Shown in pieces: positions 1 through 8,423 of a DNA stretch of 64,000 bases. Position numbers and translations under genes: made by a program. The notes below the pieces were generated by a model that was not told the DNA's origin, did not search any database, and was given only the letters and a program-made list of their open reading frames with translations. The DNA is taken from assembly GCA_943842245.1 (NCBI GenBank), contig CALTAJ010000002.1:583596-647595 (forward strand). The letters run 5' to 3'. How positions within the stretch are numbered: position 1 is the stretch's first letter; the number at the start of each line of letters is the position of its first letter. Origin of the DNA: an uncultured Flavobacteriaceae bacterium (GTDB taxonomy: Bacteria; Bacteroidota; Bacteroidia; Flavobacteriales; Flavobacteriaceae).

Positions 1-410
1 CCATAGATTCTGGAGGCGTCTGTTTGTTTGATATAATAATAGGTAAAATTATCATTCAAGATATTTCTAATCTTAATTCGAAAAGGTTTGGAATTTCCAA
101 AAGTGCAATAATCAATTGAATCAACATTGAGGTATTGAATACCAGATTCGTTACCATCAGAGTGAAGAAGTGTGTATATTTTCTTTAGGTGAAAATCAAT
201 TTCGCGCCTCTCAGTATCAGAAAAATATACACTTACCCAGAGTGTATCATTATCATTTTTATCATAGACAATTACAGAACCTGAAAAACGCAATAAGTCA
301 TTATAATGAATGGGTATTTCAATCCATCGATCATATGACTTTAAAAAGGTAGCTAACTCCGATACAATCGGATAAAATGGTTTTTTTTGAGAAATTAGTT
401 TTTCTTCCAT
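1..410 (-). CDS. Partial conserved protein, N-terminal 136 residues (gene runs off the left edge)
   Basis: An open frame starts at ATG (complement of 408-410) and stays open to base 1, giving 136 residues plus two bases with no stop. The start reads MEEKLISQKKPFYPIVSEL. A beta-rich, aromatic-rich stretch follows, including VDSIDYCTFGNSKPF and IKQTDASRIY. No signal peptide or membrane segment is visible. A perfect TAnnTTTG box (TACATTTG) lies 14 bases upstream on the same strand, which supports this start. From memory, similar N-termini occur in large flavobacterial proteins annotated as pyruvate phosphate dikinase/PEP-binding proteins, but no catalytic motif lies inside the window, so that identity is only a guess. 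It is transcribed divergently from uvrB. Confidence 0.7.
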   Translation of the reverse strand, partial: MEEKLISQKKPFYPIVSELATFLKSYDRWIEIPIHYNDLLRFSGSVIVYDKNDNDTLWVSVYFSDTERREIDFHLKKIYTLLHSDGNESGIQYLNVDSIDYCTFGNSKPFRIKIRNILNDNFTYYYIKQTDASRIY

Positions 411-423
411 AGCCTCTTTTATT

Positions 424-431
424 CAAATGTA
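424..431 (-). promoter_or_regulatory. Putative -7 box (TACATTTG) of the left-edge gene
   Basis: The minus strand reads TACATTTG, a perfect match to the Bacteroidota -7 consensus TAnnTTTG, 13 bases before the ATG at 410. No TTG is seen at the expected -33 distance, so only half of the promoter is supported. Confidence 0.35.
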
Positions 432-652
432 CTTATCTTTTTTATAAAATAATAAAGCTATTAATAGTGGGAAAGGTTTTGTTAAATATAAAAATATAGT
501 TGTTCTTAAATTTCAAATTATTTTATGATGGTTCATTATTTTACAATAAGTTTAGTGGTTTACTATTTAAAATGTATTTATAGAATTTCTTTTGATAAGT
601 CTGTAATTACTACCATTGATAATTTGTATTTTTATAGCTTTTTAAAAATATA

Positions 653-2641
653 ATGAATTTTCGAATATTATCTGATTTTCATCCAACTGGCGACCAACCT
701 CAGGCCATAAAAGAGATTGTTTCTCAATTCGAAAATAACGACTCTTTTGTGACCTTACAGGGTGTTACAGGATCTGGAAAGACCTTTACAATGGCAAATG
801 CAGTTGAACAACTTCAACGTCCTACTTTGGTATTGGCTCATAATAAGACTTTAGCAGCACAACTTTATTCAGAATTCAAACAATTTTTCCCAAACAATGC
901 TGTTGAGTATTTTGTCTCCTACTATGACTACTATCAGCCTGAAGCCTATATTCCAACATCGGGAACCTATATTGAAAAAGATCTTTCAATTAATGAAGAA
1001 ATTGAAAAACTTCGCCTTAGCACTACTTCCTCACTTCTTTCTGGAAGAAGAGACGTGTTGGTCGTGGCTTCAGTTTCTTGTTTATATGGTATTGGAAATC
1101 CAGCTGAATTTGAAAAAAACGTTATCGATCTAAATAAAAATCAAATAATTTCAAGGACTAGGCTAATGCACCATTTGGTACAGAGTTTATATTCGAGAAC
1201 TACAACTGAATTTGGGCGAGGAAATTTTAGAGTTTTAGGTGATATAATAGATATTTTCCCAGGTTATGCAGACATTGCTTATAAAATTCACTTCTTTGGA
1301 GATGAAATTGAATTAATTGAATCCTTTGACCCAATTAATAGTAAAAAAATTGAACAATATGAAAAAGTTAAAATTTATCCTGCAAACATATTTGTTACAT
1401 CACCTGATATCATCCAAAATGCAATTTTACAAATACAAGAGGATTTAGTTAAACAAGTAGATTATTTTAAAGAAGTAGGAAAGTTTCTAGAGGCCAAACG
1501 TCTAGAGGAAAGAACAGAATTTGATCTAGAGATGATTCGAGAGTTGGGATACTGTTCTGGTATTGAAAATTACTCCCGTTATTTGGATGGGCGTGCACCT
1601 GGAACCCGTCCATTTTGTTTATTAGACTATTTCCCTAAAGACTTTTTGATGATTGTTGATGAAAGTCATGTAACAATTTCGCAAGTGCATGCAATGTATG
1701 GGGGGGATCGTAGCAGAAAAGAAAATCTGGTAGAATATGGTTTTCGTTTACCTGCAGCTATGGACAATCGCCCTTTAAAATTTGAAGAGTTTGAGGCACT
1801 ACAAAATCAAGTACTGTATGTTAGTGCAACCCCTGCAGATTATGAATTGGAAAAAACAGAAGGTGTATTCGTAGAGCAAATTATTCGTCCAACAGGTTTA
1901 CTTGATCCTGTTATTGAAGTGCGTCCAAGTAAGGATCAGATTGATGACCTAATAGAAGAGATTCAGCAGCGTACAGAAAAAGACGAGCGTACATTAGTAA
2001 CAACATTAACAAAAAGGATGGCAGAAGAGCTTACTCAATACCTAAGTCGAGCACAAATTCGTTGTCGCTATATACACAGTGATGTTGAGACTTTGGAACG
2101 TGTAGAGATAATGCAAGATTTACGAAAGGGTATTTTTGATGTATTAATTGGTGTCAATTTATTACGAGAGGGGTTAGATTTACCTGAAGTTTCACTAGTT
2201 GCTATTCTTGATGCAGATAAAGAAGGTTTCTTACGCTCTAACCGTTCTCTAACTCAAACTGTAGGTAGAGCGGCTCGAAATATAAATGGAAAAGCAATAA
2301 TGTATGCTGACAAGGTTACTAAAAGTATGAAAAAGACTATAGACGAAACAAATTATCGTCGGGATAAACAAATGTTTTATAACAAAAAAAATAATTTAAT
2401 ACCAAAGGCCTTAAACAAATCATTAGATAGTGCTTTAGCCAGAAACTCAGTTGCTACAATGGCACAAGAATTGGAAAAACGTAGAGAAGCTGAGGAGGTA
2501 AATAGGTATTTAACTAAGTCGGAAATTGAAAAGAAAATTCGTGAAGTTAGGAAGTATATGGAAAAAGCTGCAAAATCACTCGATTTTATCGAAGCAGCTA
2601 AATATCGAGATGAAATTAAAAACTTACAAGAGCAGTTATAA
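653..2641 (+). CDS. uvrB: Excinuclease ABC subunit UvrB
   Basis: UvrB is the damage-verifying, DNA-loading helicase-like subunit of nucleotide excision repair; it acts with UvrA and UvrC. The 662-residue length is normal for the family. Visible landmarks are Walker A GVTGSGKT (37-44), the beta-hairpin region YYDYYQPEAYIP (90-101) that clamps DNA, the DESH helicase motif near 337-340, the C-terminal helicase motifs with QTVGRAARN, and a C-terminal UVR domain (about 622-660, EKAAKSLDFIEAAKYRDEI) that binds UvrC. The start is the first ATG and gives the canonical N-terminus ending in DFHPTGDQPQAI. uvrA and uvrC are not in the window. The next gene starts 13 bases downstream on the same strand and may be cotranscribed. 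Confidence 0.97.
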   Translation: MNFRILSDFHPTGDQPQAIKEIVSQFENNDSFVTLQGVTGSGKTFTMANAVEQLQRPTLVLAHNKTLAAQLYSEFKQFFPNNAVEYFVSYYDYYQPEAYIPTSGTYIEKDLSINEEIEKLRLSTTSSLLSGRRDVLVVASVSCLYGIGNPAEFEKNVIDLNKNQIISRTRLMHHLVQSLYSRTTTEFGRGNFRVLGDIIDIFPGYADIAYKIHFFGDEIELIESFDPINSKKIEQYEKVKIYPANIFVTSPDIIQNAILQIQEDLVKQVDYFKEVGKFLEAKRLEERTEFDLEMIRELGYCSGIENYSRYLDGRAPGTRPFCLLDYFPKDFLMIVDESHVTISQVHAMYGGDRSRKENLVEYGFRLPAAMDNRPLKFEEFEALQNQVLYVSATPADYELEKTEGVFVEQIIRPTGLLDPVIEVRPSKDQIDDLIEEIQQRTEKDERTLVTTLTKRMAEELTQYLSRAQIRCRYIHSDVETLERVEIMQDLRKGIFDVLIGVNLLREGLDLPEVSLVAILDADKEGFLRSNRSLTQTVGRAARNINGKAIMYADKVTKSMKKTIDETNYRRDKQMFYNKKNNLIPKALNKSLDSALARNSVATMAQELEKRREAEEVNRYLTKSEIEKKIREVRKYMEKAAKSLDFIEAAKYRDEIKNLQEQL

Positions 2642-2654
2642 TCAAATTTAAAAT

Positions 2655-4142
2655 ATGAAAATTAAATCTGTTTTTTTTCTTTTGATTATTCATTTAATTA
2701 GTTCCGCACTTCTGAATGCACAAGAACTAACTGCTGTTGTAAAAGACAGTATAAGTCAAAAAGTAATACCATTTGCAAGTATTTACGTCAACTCAGGAAG
2801 TGGTGTAGTTTCAAATGAAGAAGGACATTTTCGTTTGCAATATGATGCTTCAAAAGAAAAAGACTCTCTTTTTATCTCATGCATGGGTTATAAAACTTTA
2901 AATATTCCTTTTTCTAAAGTTAAAGACACTGTGTTTTACTTAAGTCCCAAAACGATTGAATTGAATTCAATAATTTTAAGCAATAATCAACTCGATATAA
3001 AAGAGATTTTGAAAGAAATTCAAAAAGATATTCCGGAAAAATATGAATTGGGACTTACTAAAAAAAAACTTTTTTTTAGAGAAACTGGATCACAAGAATT
3101 TAAAATTTTAGATGTCAAGATTAAAAAAACATCCATTACTGAATTCAATCAAACTTTTTGGGATAGCACACTTGTAAAAATTCCTAGAAAAAACAGTTGG
3201 TATTTTGAATTGATAGGGAACCTAAATGGGGATTACAATAAAAAAAATCAAAAGCTAGAATTACTTAGAGCATTGGAACTTGAGGACAAAGAAAAAACAG
3301 CTATTTTCGAAAATATTGAAAAACTTTTTGACACCATTCTGAAGCAAAATGTGAAAAGTAATTCCTTCTTTAAAGTGCGCTCGGGAATAATTGGAGGAAA
3401 GGTTGAAGCAGATGAAATAAATGATACATCAGAAGATACGTTAACATCAAAACAAAAAATTCAAAAAGAAAAAGATGATTTTTTAAAATGGAGAAAGAGA
3501 GTTTTAAGCAACTCGATAATTAGTTTATTTGATGAAGAAAAACTTGATTTAACCATATTGAAAAAAGCTTCGAAATATAAATTCACTCAGACAGATTTTA
3601 CTTACTTAGGAGACACCCCAGTGTACATTATCAATTTTTATCCAGATGGAAATGCAGATTTCAAAGGAAAAATATATGTTGATGCGGATAAGTTAGCTCT
3701 GATTCGAATTGAATATAAAAATATTCAACCAATTAGAGACTTTAGTATGTTTGGAGTATCCTTTAAAGAAGATTTAAGAGAAGTGATTGTTCAGTTTAAA
3801 AAAACAGCATCTGAAAAATACAGTCTAGAATACTTTGACTTTAACACAAGCTTTGAGGGAGGCTTTGATCGACCGTTAGTAATAACAGAAAAGAATAAAA
3901 TAGTTAAAGGGCGCAATAAACAAAATCAACTAAAAATGGATTTGAATGTTGTTAATCGAAACAACCAGCGTTATCAATTAGTTATTTTTGAAACCACCCC
4001 CTTGGATATTCGTGTCTTTGAAGATTTTCAAGAAAAAGCGAAAATTCTTCCTGTAAATCGAATAACCTATGACCTTGATTTTTGGGAAGGATATATGATT
4101 ATCGAACCCAATGCCTCAATTAAAGAGTTTCGAGTTGACTAA
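2655..4142 (+). CDS. Exported carboxypeptidase-regulatory-like domain protein
   Basis: This is a 495-residue secreted or envelope protein. It starts with a signal peptide (MKIKSVFFLLIIHLISSALLNAQ, cut after about residue 23). A carboxypeptidase D regulatory-like beta-sandwich follows (about 25-100), with the typical VIPFASIYVNSGSGVVSNEEGHF segment. The large C-terminal part (about 120-495) is beta-rich, as in flavobacterial proteins that pair this domain with an outer-membrane-associated region. No TonB plug or barrel is evident and no catalytic motif is seen. The function is unknown. Family members are often linked to outer-membrane or polysaccharide processes, but nothing here proves that. 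It lies 13 bases after uvrB and is followed by a possible AT-only terminator. Confidence 0.75.
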   Translation: MKIKSVFFLLIIHLISSALLNAQELTAVVKDSISQKVIPFASIYVNSGSGVVSNEEGHFRLQYDASKEKDSLFISCMGYKTLNIPFSKVKDTVFYLSPKTIELNSIILSNNQLDIKEILKEIQKDIPEKYELGLTKKKLFFRETGSQEFKILDVKIKKTSITEFNQTFWDSTLVKIPRKNSWYFELIGNLNGDYNKKNQKLELLRALELEDKEKTAIFENIEKLFDTILKQNVKSNSFFKVRSGIIGGKVEADEINDTSEDTLTSKQKIQKEKDDFLKWRKRVLSNSIISLFDEEKLDLTILKKASKYKFTQTDFTYLGDTPVYIINFYPDGNADFKGKIYVDADKLALIRIEYKNIQPIRDFSMFGVSFKEDLREVIVQFKKTASEKYSLEYFDFNTSFEGGFDRPLVITEKNKIVKGRNKQNQLKMDLNVVNRNNQRYQLVIFETTPLDIRVFEDFQEKAKILPVNRITYDLDFWEGYMIIEPNASIKEFRVD

Positions 4143-4180
4143 AAATAAATTAATATTTAAAACTGAAACTCCTTAGAATT

Positions 4181-4211
4181 AAAAATTTATTCCTAATAAA
4201 TTTTTTTATTT
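4181..4211 (+). terminator. Possible AT-only intrinsic terminator
   Basis: An 11-bp perfect inverted repeat (4181-4191 with 4195-4205, loop CCT) is followed by a T-rich tract, 40 bases after the preceding stop. The stem has no G-C pairs, so termination strength is doubtful, but the position between two co-directional genes fits. Confidence 0.4.
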
Positions 4212-4229
4212 TAGTGAAAAACATTTAAA

Positions 4230-6746
4230 ATGAGAGCATTTTTATATGCCTTGCTTACTGTTATCTTTCTAATTCAATGTGAAGGTCAAAATGTTGATAA
4301 TAATCCAGAAATAAAATACATAATCAATGCGTTTGATGTAGAAAAAAATCAGATGGAAGTATCTTTCGAACTAACCAACTCATCTGATACTGTTTGGAAT
4401 GGTGGTGATTGGTCATTACACTGGAATCAATTTAGTGGTTCATTACAACAAGAAAGTCTTCCTGAGGGTATAGATATTATTACAACCAAAAATAGTCAGT
4501 ATTGGCAATTAGAATTTGGTAGTTCATTTTCACTTAAACCAGGTGATAAACTTAAATTTTCCGGAATTCAAAAGGGAATAATGCGCAGATTGGTTATGGG
4601 ACCTATCGGATTTTTTGTAAATCTCTCGAGTTCAAATCAACTTTTTGACTTGGAAAGTGAAATTATTTGGGAATCTGCACTTGGAGTAAAAGATTTAAAA
4701 ATTCCTTCTGCTTCAGAACGTTACGCTTATTATGAAGATATTACTTCTTTACCAAAATCAGAACTACATTGGGTAATACCTACACCCAAAAAAAGTGAAT
4801 GGAATGGAGATTATCTTGACTTTCCAAAGTCTTTAACTTTTGATTTTAGATCTTTTGAAAAACATGCTGAGTTTTTAAAAACCAGATTGAAAACTGGACT
4901 TGATATTGATTTTAATCAAACTTCAAATAATATTGAAGTTCAAATTACCGAAGATGGAAGCTTTTCGAAGGATGCCTATACCATTGAGATAAAAAACAAA
5001 AAAGTATTTATTAAAGCTTCGGCTTATAGTGGTCTTTTTTATGCTATTGGCTCTTTGCATCAGATTTTAGCCCATTCCCAAAGTGAGGGAAATGGAATTC
5101 CACTTCTTAGAATTGAAGATTCACCTCGTTTTGAACATCGTGGATTTATGATCGACTTATCTCGAAACTTCTTTCCCAAAAAGAAGCTACTTCAAATCCT
5201 TGATTATATGGCTTATTACAAACTCAATGTCTTAGATGCAAAACTTTCCGATGATGAAGGGTGGCGCATAGAAATTCCTGGATTAGAAGAATTGACAAAA
5301 ATTGGGAGTAACCGTGGATATACAAAAAATGAAAAGGACCGTCTTTTTCCAATGTATGGCTCTGGATCTGGAAAAAAAGATAGTCAAGGAAATGGTTATC
5401 TAAATCGATCAGATTTTACAGAAATCCTTAGAGCTGCTAAAAAAAGAAATATTCGTGTAGTTCCTCAGGTCAGTTTTCCTTCACACGCAAGAGCTGCAGT
5501 AATAGCTATGAAAGTTCGTTACGAAAATTTGCTTGAAAAAGGAGATTTTGCTGCAGCAAATGAGTTTCGCCTTCACGATCCCAACGATGCAAGTGAATAC
5601 ATCTCAGCACAACTCTTTAAAGACAATACCATATGCATATGTGAACCAGGGGCTTTTCGCTTTTTTGAAAAAGTTTTTACAGAAATTAAATCCATGTATA
5701 CTGAAGTAAATTTACCTATGGAAACCTTTAATATCGGAGCTGACGAATTACCTTTTGGTGTATGGAAAAAATCACCAATATGTGAAGAGTATTTAAAACA
5801 AAACCCTGATATAAGTAATTATCAAGCTCTATATAATCAGAGTGTAAAACGATTAAATGAAATTATAAGTGGTTCTGGTGCTCGAATGGCTGGATGGGAA
5901 GACGTACTTCTCACCCACAGTGAAAAAAGCCAATCAGAAATAGAAGTAAATGAAAACTTATTAGACTTAGACTTTATCCCAAGTGTTTGGAACAATACGT
6001 GGGGTGAGGGAAGAGAGGATATTATTTATAAACTTAATAATCTTGGTTTCCAAACAATAATGAGTAATTCTGCTGCTTTTTACTTCGATATGACAGATGA
6101 TATGGACATGGAGAATTCTGGGCTTAGTTGGTCAGGATATGTCAACTATATCGATAGTTGGGGCACTGAGCCTCTAAATGTATTTGCTAATAAAGTCAAA
6201 CTTCAAAGTTTAGGTATAAAAGAAGGTGAAATCAAAAATAAAGTAAGCCTTACGGAAAGTGCACGATCTAATTTCTTAGGAATTCAATCACAATTATGGA
6301 CAGAAACTGCAGCAAATACATATGAATTTGATCGTATGCTAATGCCTAATATGATTGTTTTTTCTGAACGAGCATGGAGTAAAAAAGAAGAATGGTTAAA
6401 AGAAAAATCTGTTACTAATCAAAAACCCTTATTAAAAAAATCATGGAATCGTTTTGCCAATACTGTTGGTCAACGCCAACTTTCACTTTTATCAAAAATA
6501 AATAAAGATCTTCTTTTTGATTTACCCAAACCGGGTGCAATTATTGAAAAAGGGATATTAAAAATTCGCCAACAGTTTCCAGGGCTAGAAATTAGATACA
6601 CAATTGATGGTAAAAATCCCAGAAAAACAGATTTATTATTTACAAAACCTATAGAAGTAAATCCATCAGACAAAATTGTAGTGCGTCTTTTTGATTTAAA
6701 TGGAAGAGGTGGAAATTCAATAAAATTAAAAAATGAAAACAATTAA
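4230..6746 (+). CDS. Family 20 glycoside hydrolase (beta-N-acetylhexosaminidase), lipoprotein
   Basis: This enzyme is predicted to remove terminal N-acetylglucosamine or N-acetylgalactosamine residues from chitin oligosaccharides or glycans by substrate-assisted catalysis. It has 838 residues. The N-terminus MRAFLYALLTVIFLIQC carries a lipobox ending at Cys17, so the mature protein is probably lipid-anchored. Domains in order: an N-terminal chitobiase-type carbohydrate-binding domain (about 28-150, with NSSDTVWNGGDWSLHW), a GH20b domain (about 185-295), the catalytic barrel (about 300-710) with the Asp-Glu pair in NIGADELP near 505, and a C-terminal chitobiase-type Ig-like domain (about 760-835, with YTIDGKNP). 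It overlaps the next gene by 14 bases, so the two are probably translationally coupled. The exact substrate is not visible. Confidence 0.93.
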   Translation: MRAFLYALLTVIFLIQCEGQNVDNNPEIKYIINAFDVEKNQMEVSFELTNSSDTVWNGGDWSLHWNQFSGSLQQESLPEGIDIITTKNSQYWQLEFGSSFSLKPGDKLKFSGIQKGIMRRLVMGPIGFFVNLSSSNQLFDLESEIIWESALGVKDLKIPSASERYAYYEDITSLPKSELHWVIPTPKKSEWNGDYLDFPKSLTFDFRSFEKHAEFLKTRLKTGLDIDFNQTSNNIEVQITEDGSFSKDAYTIEIKNKKVFIKASAYSGLFYAIGSLHQILAHSQSEGNGIPLLRIEDSPRFEHRGFMIDLSRNFFPKKKLLQILDYMAYYKLNVLDAKLSDDEGWRIEIPGLEELTKIGSNRGYTKNEKDRLFPMYGSGSGKKDSQGNGYLNRSDFTEILRAAKKRNIRVVPQVSFPSHARAAVIAMKVRYENLLEKGDFAAANEFRLHDPNDASEYISAQLFKDNTICICEPGAFRFFEKVFTEIKSMYTEVNLPMETFNIGADELPFGVWKKSPICEEYLKQNPDISNYQALYNQSVKRLNEIISGSGARMAGWEDVLLTHSEKSQSEIEVNENLLDLDFIPSVWNNTWGEGREDIIYKLNNLGFQTIMSNSAAFYFDMTDDMDMENSGLSWSGYVNYIDSWGTEPLNVFANKVKLQSLGIKEGEIKNKVSLTESARSNFLGIQSQLWTETAANTYEFDRMLMPNMIVFSERAWSKKEEWLKEKSVTNQKPLLKKSWNRFANTVGQRQLSLLSKINKDLLFDLPKPGAIIEKGILKIRQQFPGLEIRYTIDGKNPRKTDLLFTKPIEVNPSDKIVVRLFDLNGRGGNSIKLKNENN

Positions 6747-7836
6747 AAACGAAAGGTTACTTTCTCTTGATATTTTACGTGGTTTAACAATTATACTTAT
6801 GATTATTGTTAATACACCAGGTTCTTGGGATCATGTTTATGCGCCATTTCTTCATGCAGAATGGAACGGAGTTACACCAACTGATTATATTTTTCCCACT
6901 TTCCTTTTTATAGTTGGAGTGTCAATAGTTTTGTCCTTTACAAAACAACTAGAACTGGGAAAAAATCGAACTGAATTAACAAAAAAGGTTTTCATTAGGG
7001 CTCTAAAAATTTATTCTGTTGGTATTTTTTTATGGCTGTGGCCAAGCTTTAATTTTGACGGAATAAGATGGGTTGGTGTGCTTCCACGTATAGCTTTTGT
7101 ATTTTTAGGTTGTGCACTTCTATTTTTATATACCTCACGAAAAGCTCAAATGTATATTGGAATTGCAATCTTACTTTTTTACTGGATTATCATGGCTTAC
7201 ATTCCAGTTCCTGGGATTGGAATTCCAGATTTAAGTGTACCTGAAAAAAATTGGGCGCATTTTATAGATAAACTCTTTCTTCCAGGTCGACTATGGAAAC
7301 AAACTTGGGATCCAGAGGGTATTTTAAGTACCCTGCCCTCAATAGCATCTGGAATTATGGGAATGATGTCAGGTTACATATTATTAAAAAAGGAAGAGTT
7401 GGGTAATAAAATAAACCAATTATTCTTTTTTGGGTTTCTTCTATTATTTTTAGGAGATATAATGCAATGGGTATTCCCTTTAAATAAGAATCTTTGGAGC
7501 TCTTCATTTAGTTTGCTAATGGGTGGAATAACAGCAATTAGCTTGGCATCATCCATATATATATTTGATCTCAAGAAAAGTGAATATAAATTTAAATTTG
7601 CTCATGTCTTTGGTGTTAATTCCATCTTTTCTTATTCACTTTCGAGTATTCTAACTGTAGTATTCTACAGTTCCAAATGGTGGGGTTTTGCTTTAAATGA
7701 CAAGTTTATAAATCTATGGGAGAATATTGGACTACCCTTAAAAATGGGATCCTTAGTATATGCATTATTTTATGTAATAATATTATGGGTCCCAACTTAT
7801 TACCTATATAAGAATAAAGTCTTTATTAAGCTTTAA
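6733..7836 (+). CDS. NagX-type / DUF5009 acyltransferase-like membrane protein
   Basis: This 367-residue integral membrane protein has about ten hydrophobic segments. The N-terminus carries LLSLDILRGLTIILMI and a nearby TPTDYIFPTFLFIVG, the hallmark of the heparan-alpha-glucosaminide N-acetyltransferase/NagX family. In that family a membrane acyltransferase moves an acyl group to amino sugars or other periplasmic glycans; bacterial NagX genes sit in GlcNAc/chitin utilisation loci. It starts inside the 3' end of the GH20 gene (14-base overlap), which strongly suggests a joint role with the hexosaminidase in amino-sugar scavenging. Whether it transports or acylates cannot be read from the sequence. 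Confidence 0.85.
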   Translation: MKTIKNERLLSLDILRGLTIILMIIVNTPGSWDHVYAPFLHAEWNGVTPTDYIFPTFLFIVGVSIVLSFTKQLELGKNRTELTKKVFIRALKIYSVGIFLWLWPSFNFDGIRWVGVLPRIAFVFLGCALLFLYTSRKAQMYIGIAILLFYWIIMAYIPVPGIGIPDLSVPEKNWAHFIDKLFLPGRLWKQTWDPEGILSTLPSIASGIMGMMSGYILLKKEELGNKINQLFFFGFLLLFLGDIMQWVFPLNKNLWSSSFSLLMGGITAISLASSIYIFDLKKSEYKFKFAHVFGVNSIFSYSLSSILTVVFYSSKWWGFALNDKFINLWENIGLPLKMGSLVYALFYVIILWVPTYYLYKNKVFIKL

Positions 7837-7862
7837 AAAAATCGGCCTCCAAGGAGGCCGAT
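7834..7862 (-). terminator. Strong intrinsic terminator of hsp20
   Basis: ATCGGCCTCC (7841-7850) is followed by its exact complement GGAGGCCGAT (7853-7862), a GC-rich stem. On the minus strand it is followed directly by seven T residues (7840-7834). It lies 25 bases past the hsp20 stop. On the plus strand the stem is followed by A residues, so it should not end the plus-strand operon as efficiently. Confidence 0.9.
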
Positions 7863-7887
7863 TAAAAAAAATAAATAATTAATTATA

Positions 7888-8307
7888 TTATTTGATTTTT
7901 ATTAGCTTTTTAGGCTGTGGTAAAGCTTCTTTTCGTTTAGGTAGAGTAAGTTGAAGTACACCATTCGAATAACATGCGTCAACTTTTGTTGGATCGACAC
8001 TGTCAGGAATAGTAAAAGTTCTTTTAAAACTATTAAAACTAAATTCATGACGAGTGAATTCTTCTTCGGCAATTTCTTTATCGTTAGTTGAAGAAGAAAT
8101 TGAGAGTAAACCGTTATCAACTTCAATTTCAAAGTCGCTTTTTTTCATGCCAGGAACCGCCAAGTGAATATCAAATTGAGTGTCCAGCTCTTTTATATTT
8201 ACAGCCGGTAAACTGTTATAATTTGGTATATTAAAGTCCCACTCTTGATTAAAGTAATTATCAATCAAGGAAGGAAAAAATGTTTTTTGTTTATGTATTA
8301 AATTCAT
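7888..8307 (-). CDS. Small heat-shock protein, Hsp20/alpha-crystallin family
   Basis: This ATP-independent holdase chaperone binds unfolding proteins in the cytoplasm. From the chosen ATG (MNLIHKQKTFFPSLIDNYF) it is 139 residues; an upstream in-frame start would add eight poorly supported residues. The alpha-crystallin domain spans about 30-130: DIHLAVPGMKKSDFEIEV, the LLSISSS strand, a FNSFKRTFTIPDSVD segment, and the closing A-x-x-x-N-G-V-L signature (ACYSNGVLQLTLPK). The gene stands alone, with its own promoter carrying an inverted repeat at the -33 position and a strong terminator behind it. This fits a monocistronic stress-induced unit. Confidence 0.95.
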   Translation of the reverse strand: MNLIHKQKTFFPSLIDNYFNQEWDFNIPNYNSLPAVNIKELDTQFDIHLAVPGMKKSDFEIEVDNGLLSISSSTNDKEIAEEEFTRHEFSFNSFKRTFTIPDSVDPTKVDACYSNGVLQLTLPKRKEALPQPKKLIKIK

Positions 8308-8353
8308 AATCTTAATTTTTAAGTTTAACAATTTTTTATTGATAACTATAAAG

Positions 8354-8391
8354 CAAAATCAAGACCAATTTAAATTTTTGACAACTTGTCA
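8354..8391 (-). promoter_or_regulatory. hsp20 promoter with a 13-base inverted repeat over the -33 element
   Basis: The minus strand carries the perfect inverted repeat TGACAA-G-TTGTCA (8391-8379). Its right half supplies the -33 TTG (8384-8382). After 20 bases comes TGATTTTG (8361-8354), 7 of 8 matches to TAnnTTTG. The spacing fits a Bacteroidota housekeeping promoter, with transcription starting roughly 40 bases before the hsp20 ATG. A near-copy of the repeat sits at the same place in front of htpG. Confidence 0.6.
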
Positions 8392-8423
8392 GTTATTTTA
8401 ATAATAAGCATGACATTATGGCT

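Noticed and set aside
170-352. 60-residue open frame on the plus strand
   Set aside because: It lies fully antisense to the left-edge gene, which has a better start and promoter.
619-626. ATAATTTG upstream of uvrB as a -7 box
   Set aside because: The essential TA is replaced by AT, and the nearest TTTG (591-594) is 24 bases away, too far.
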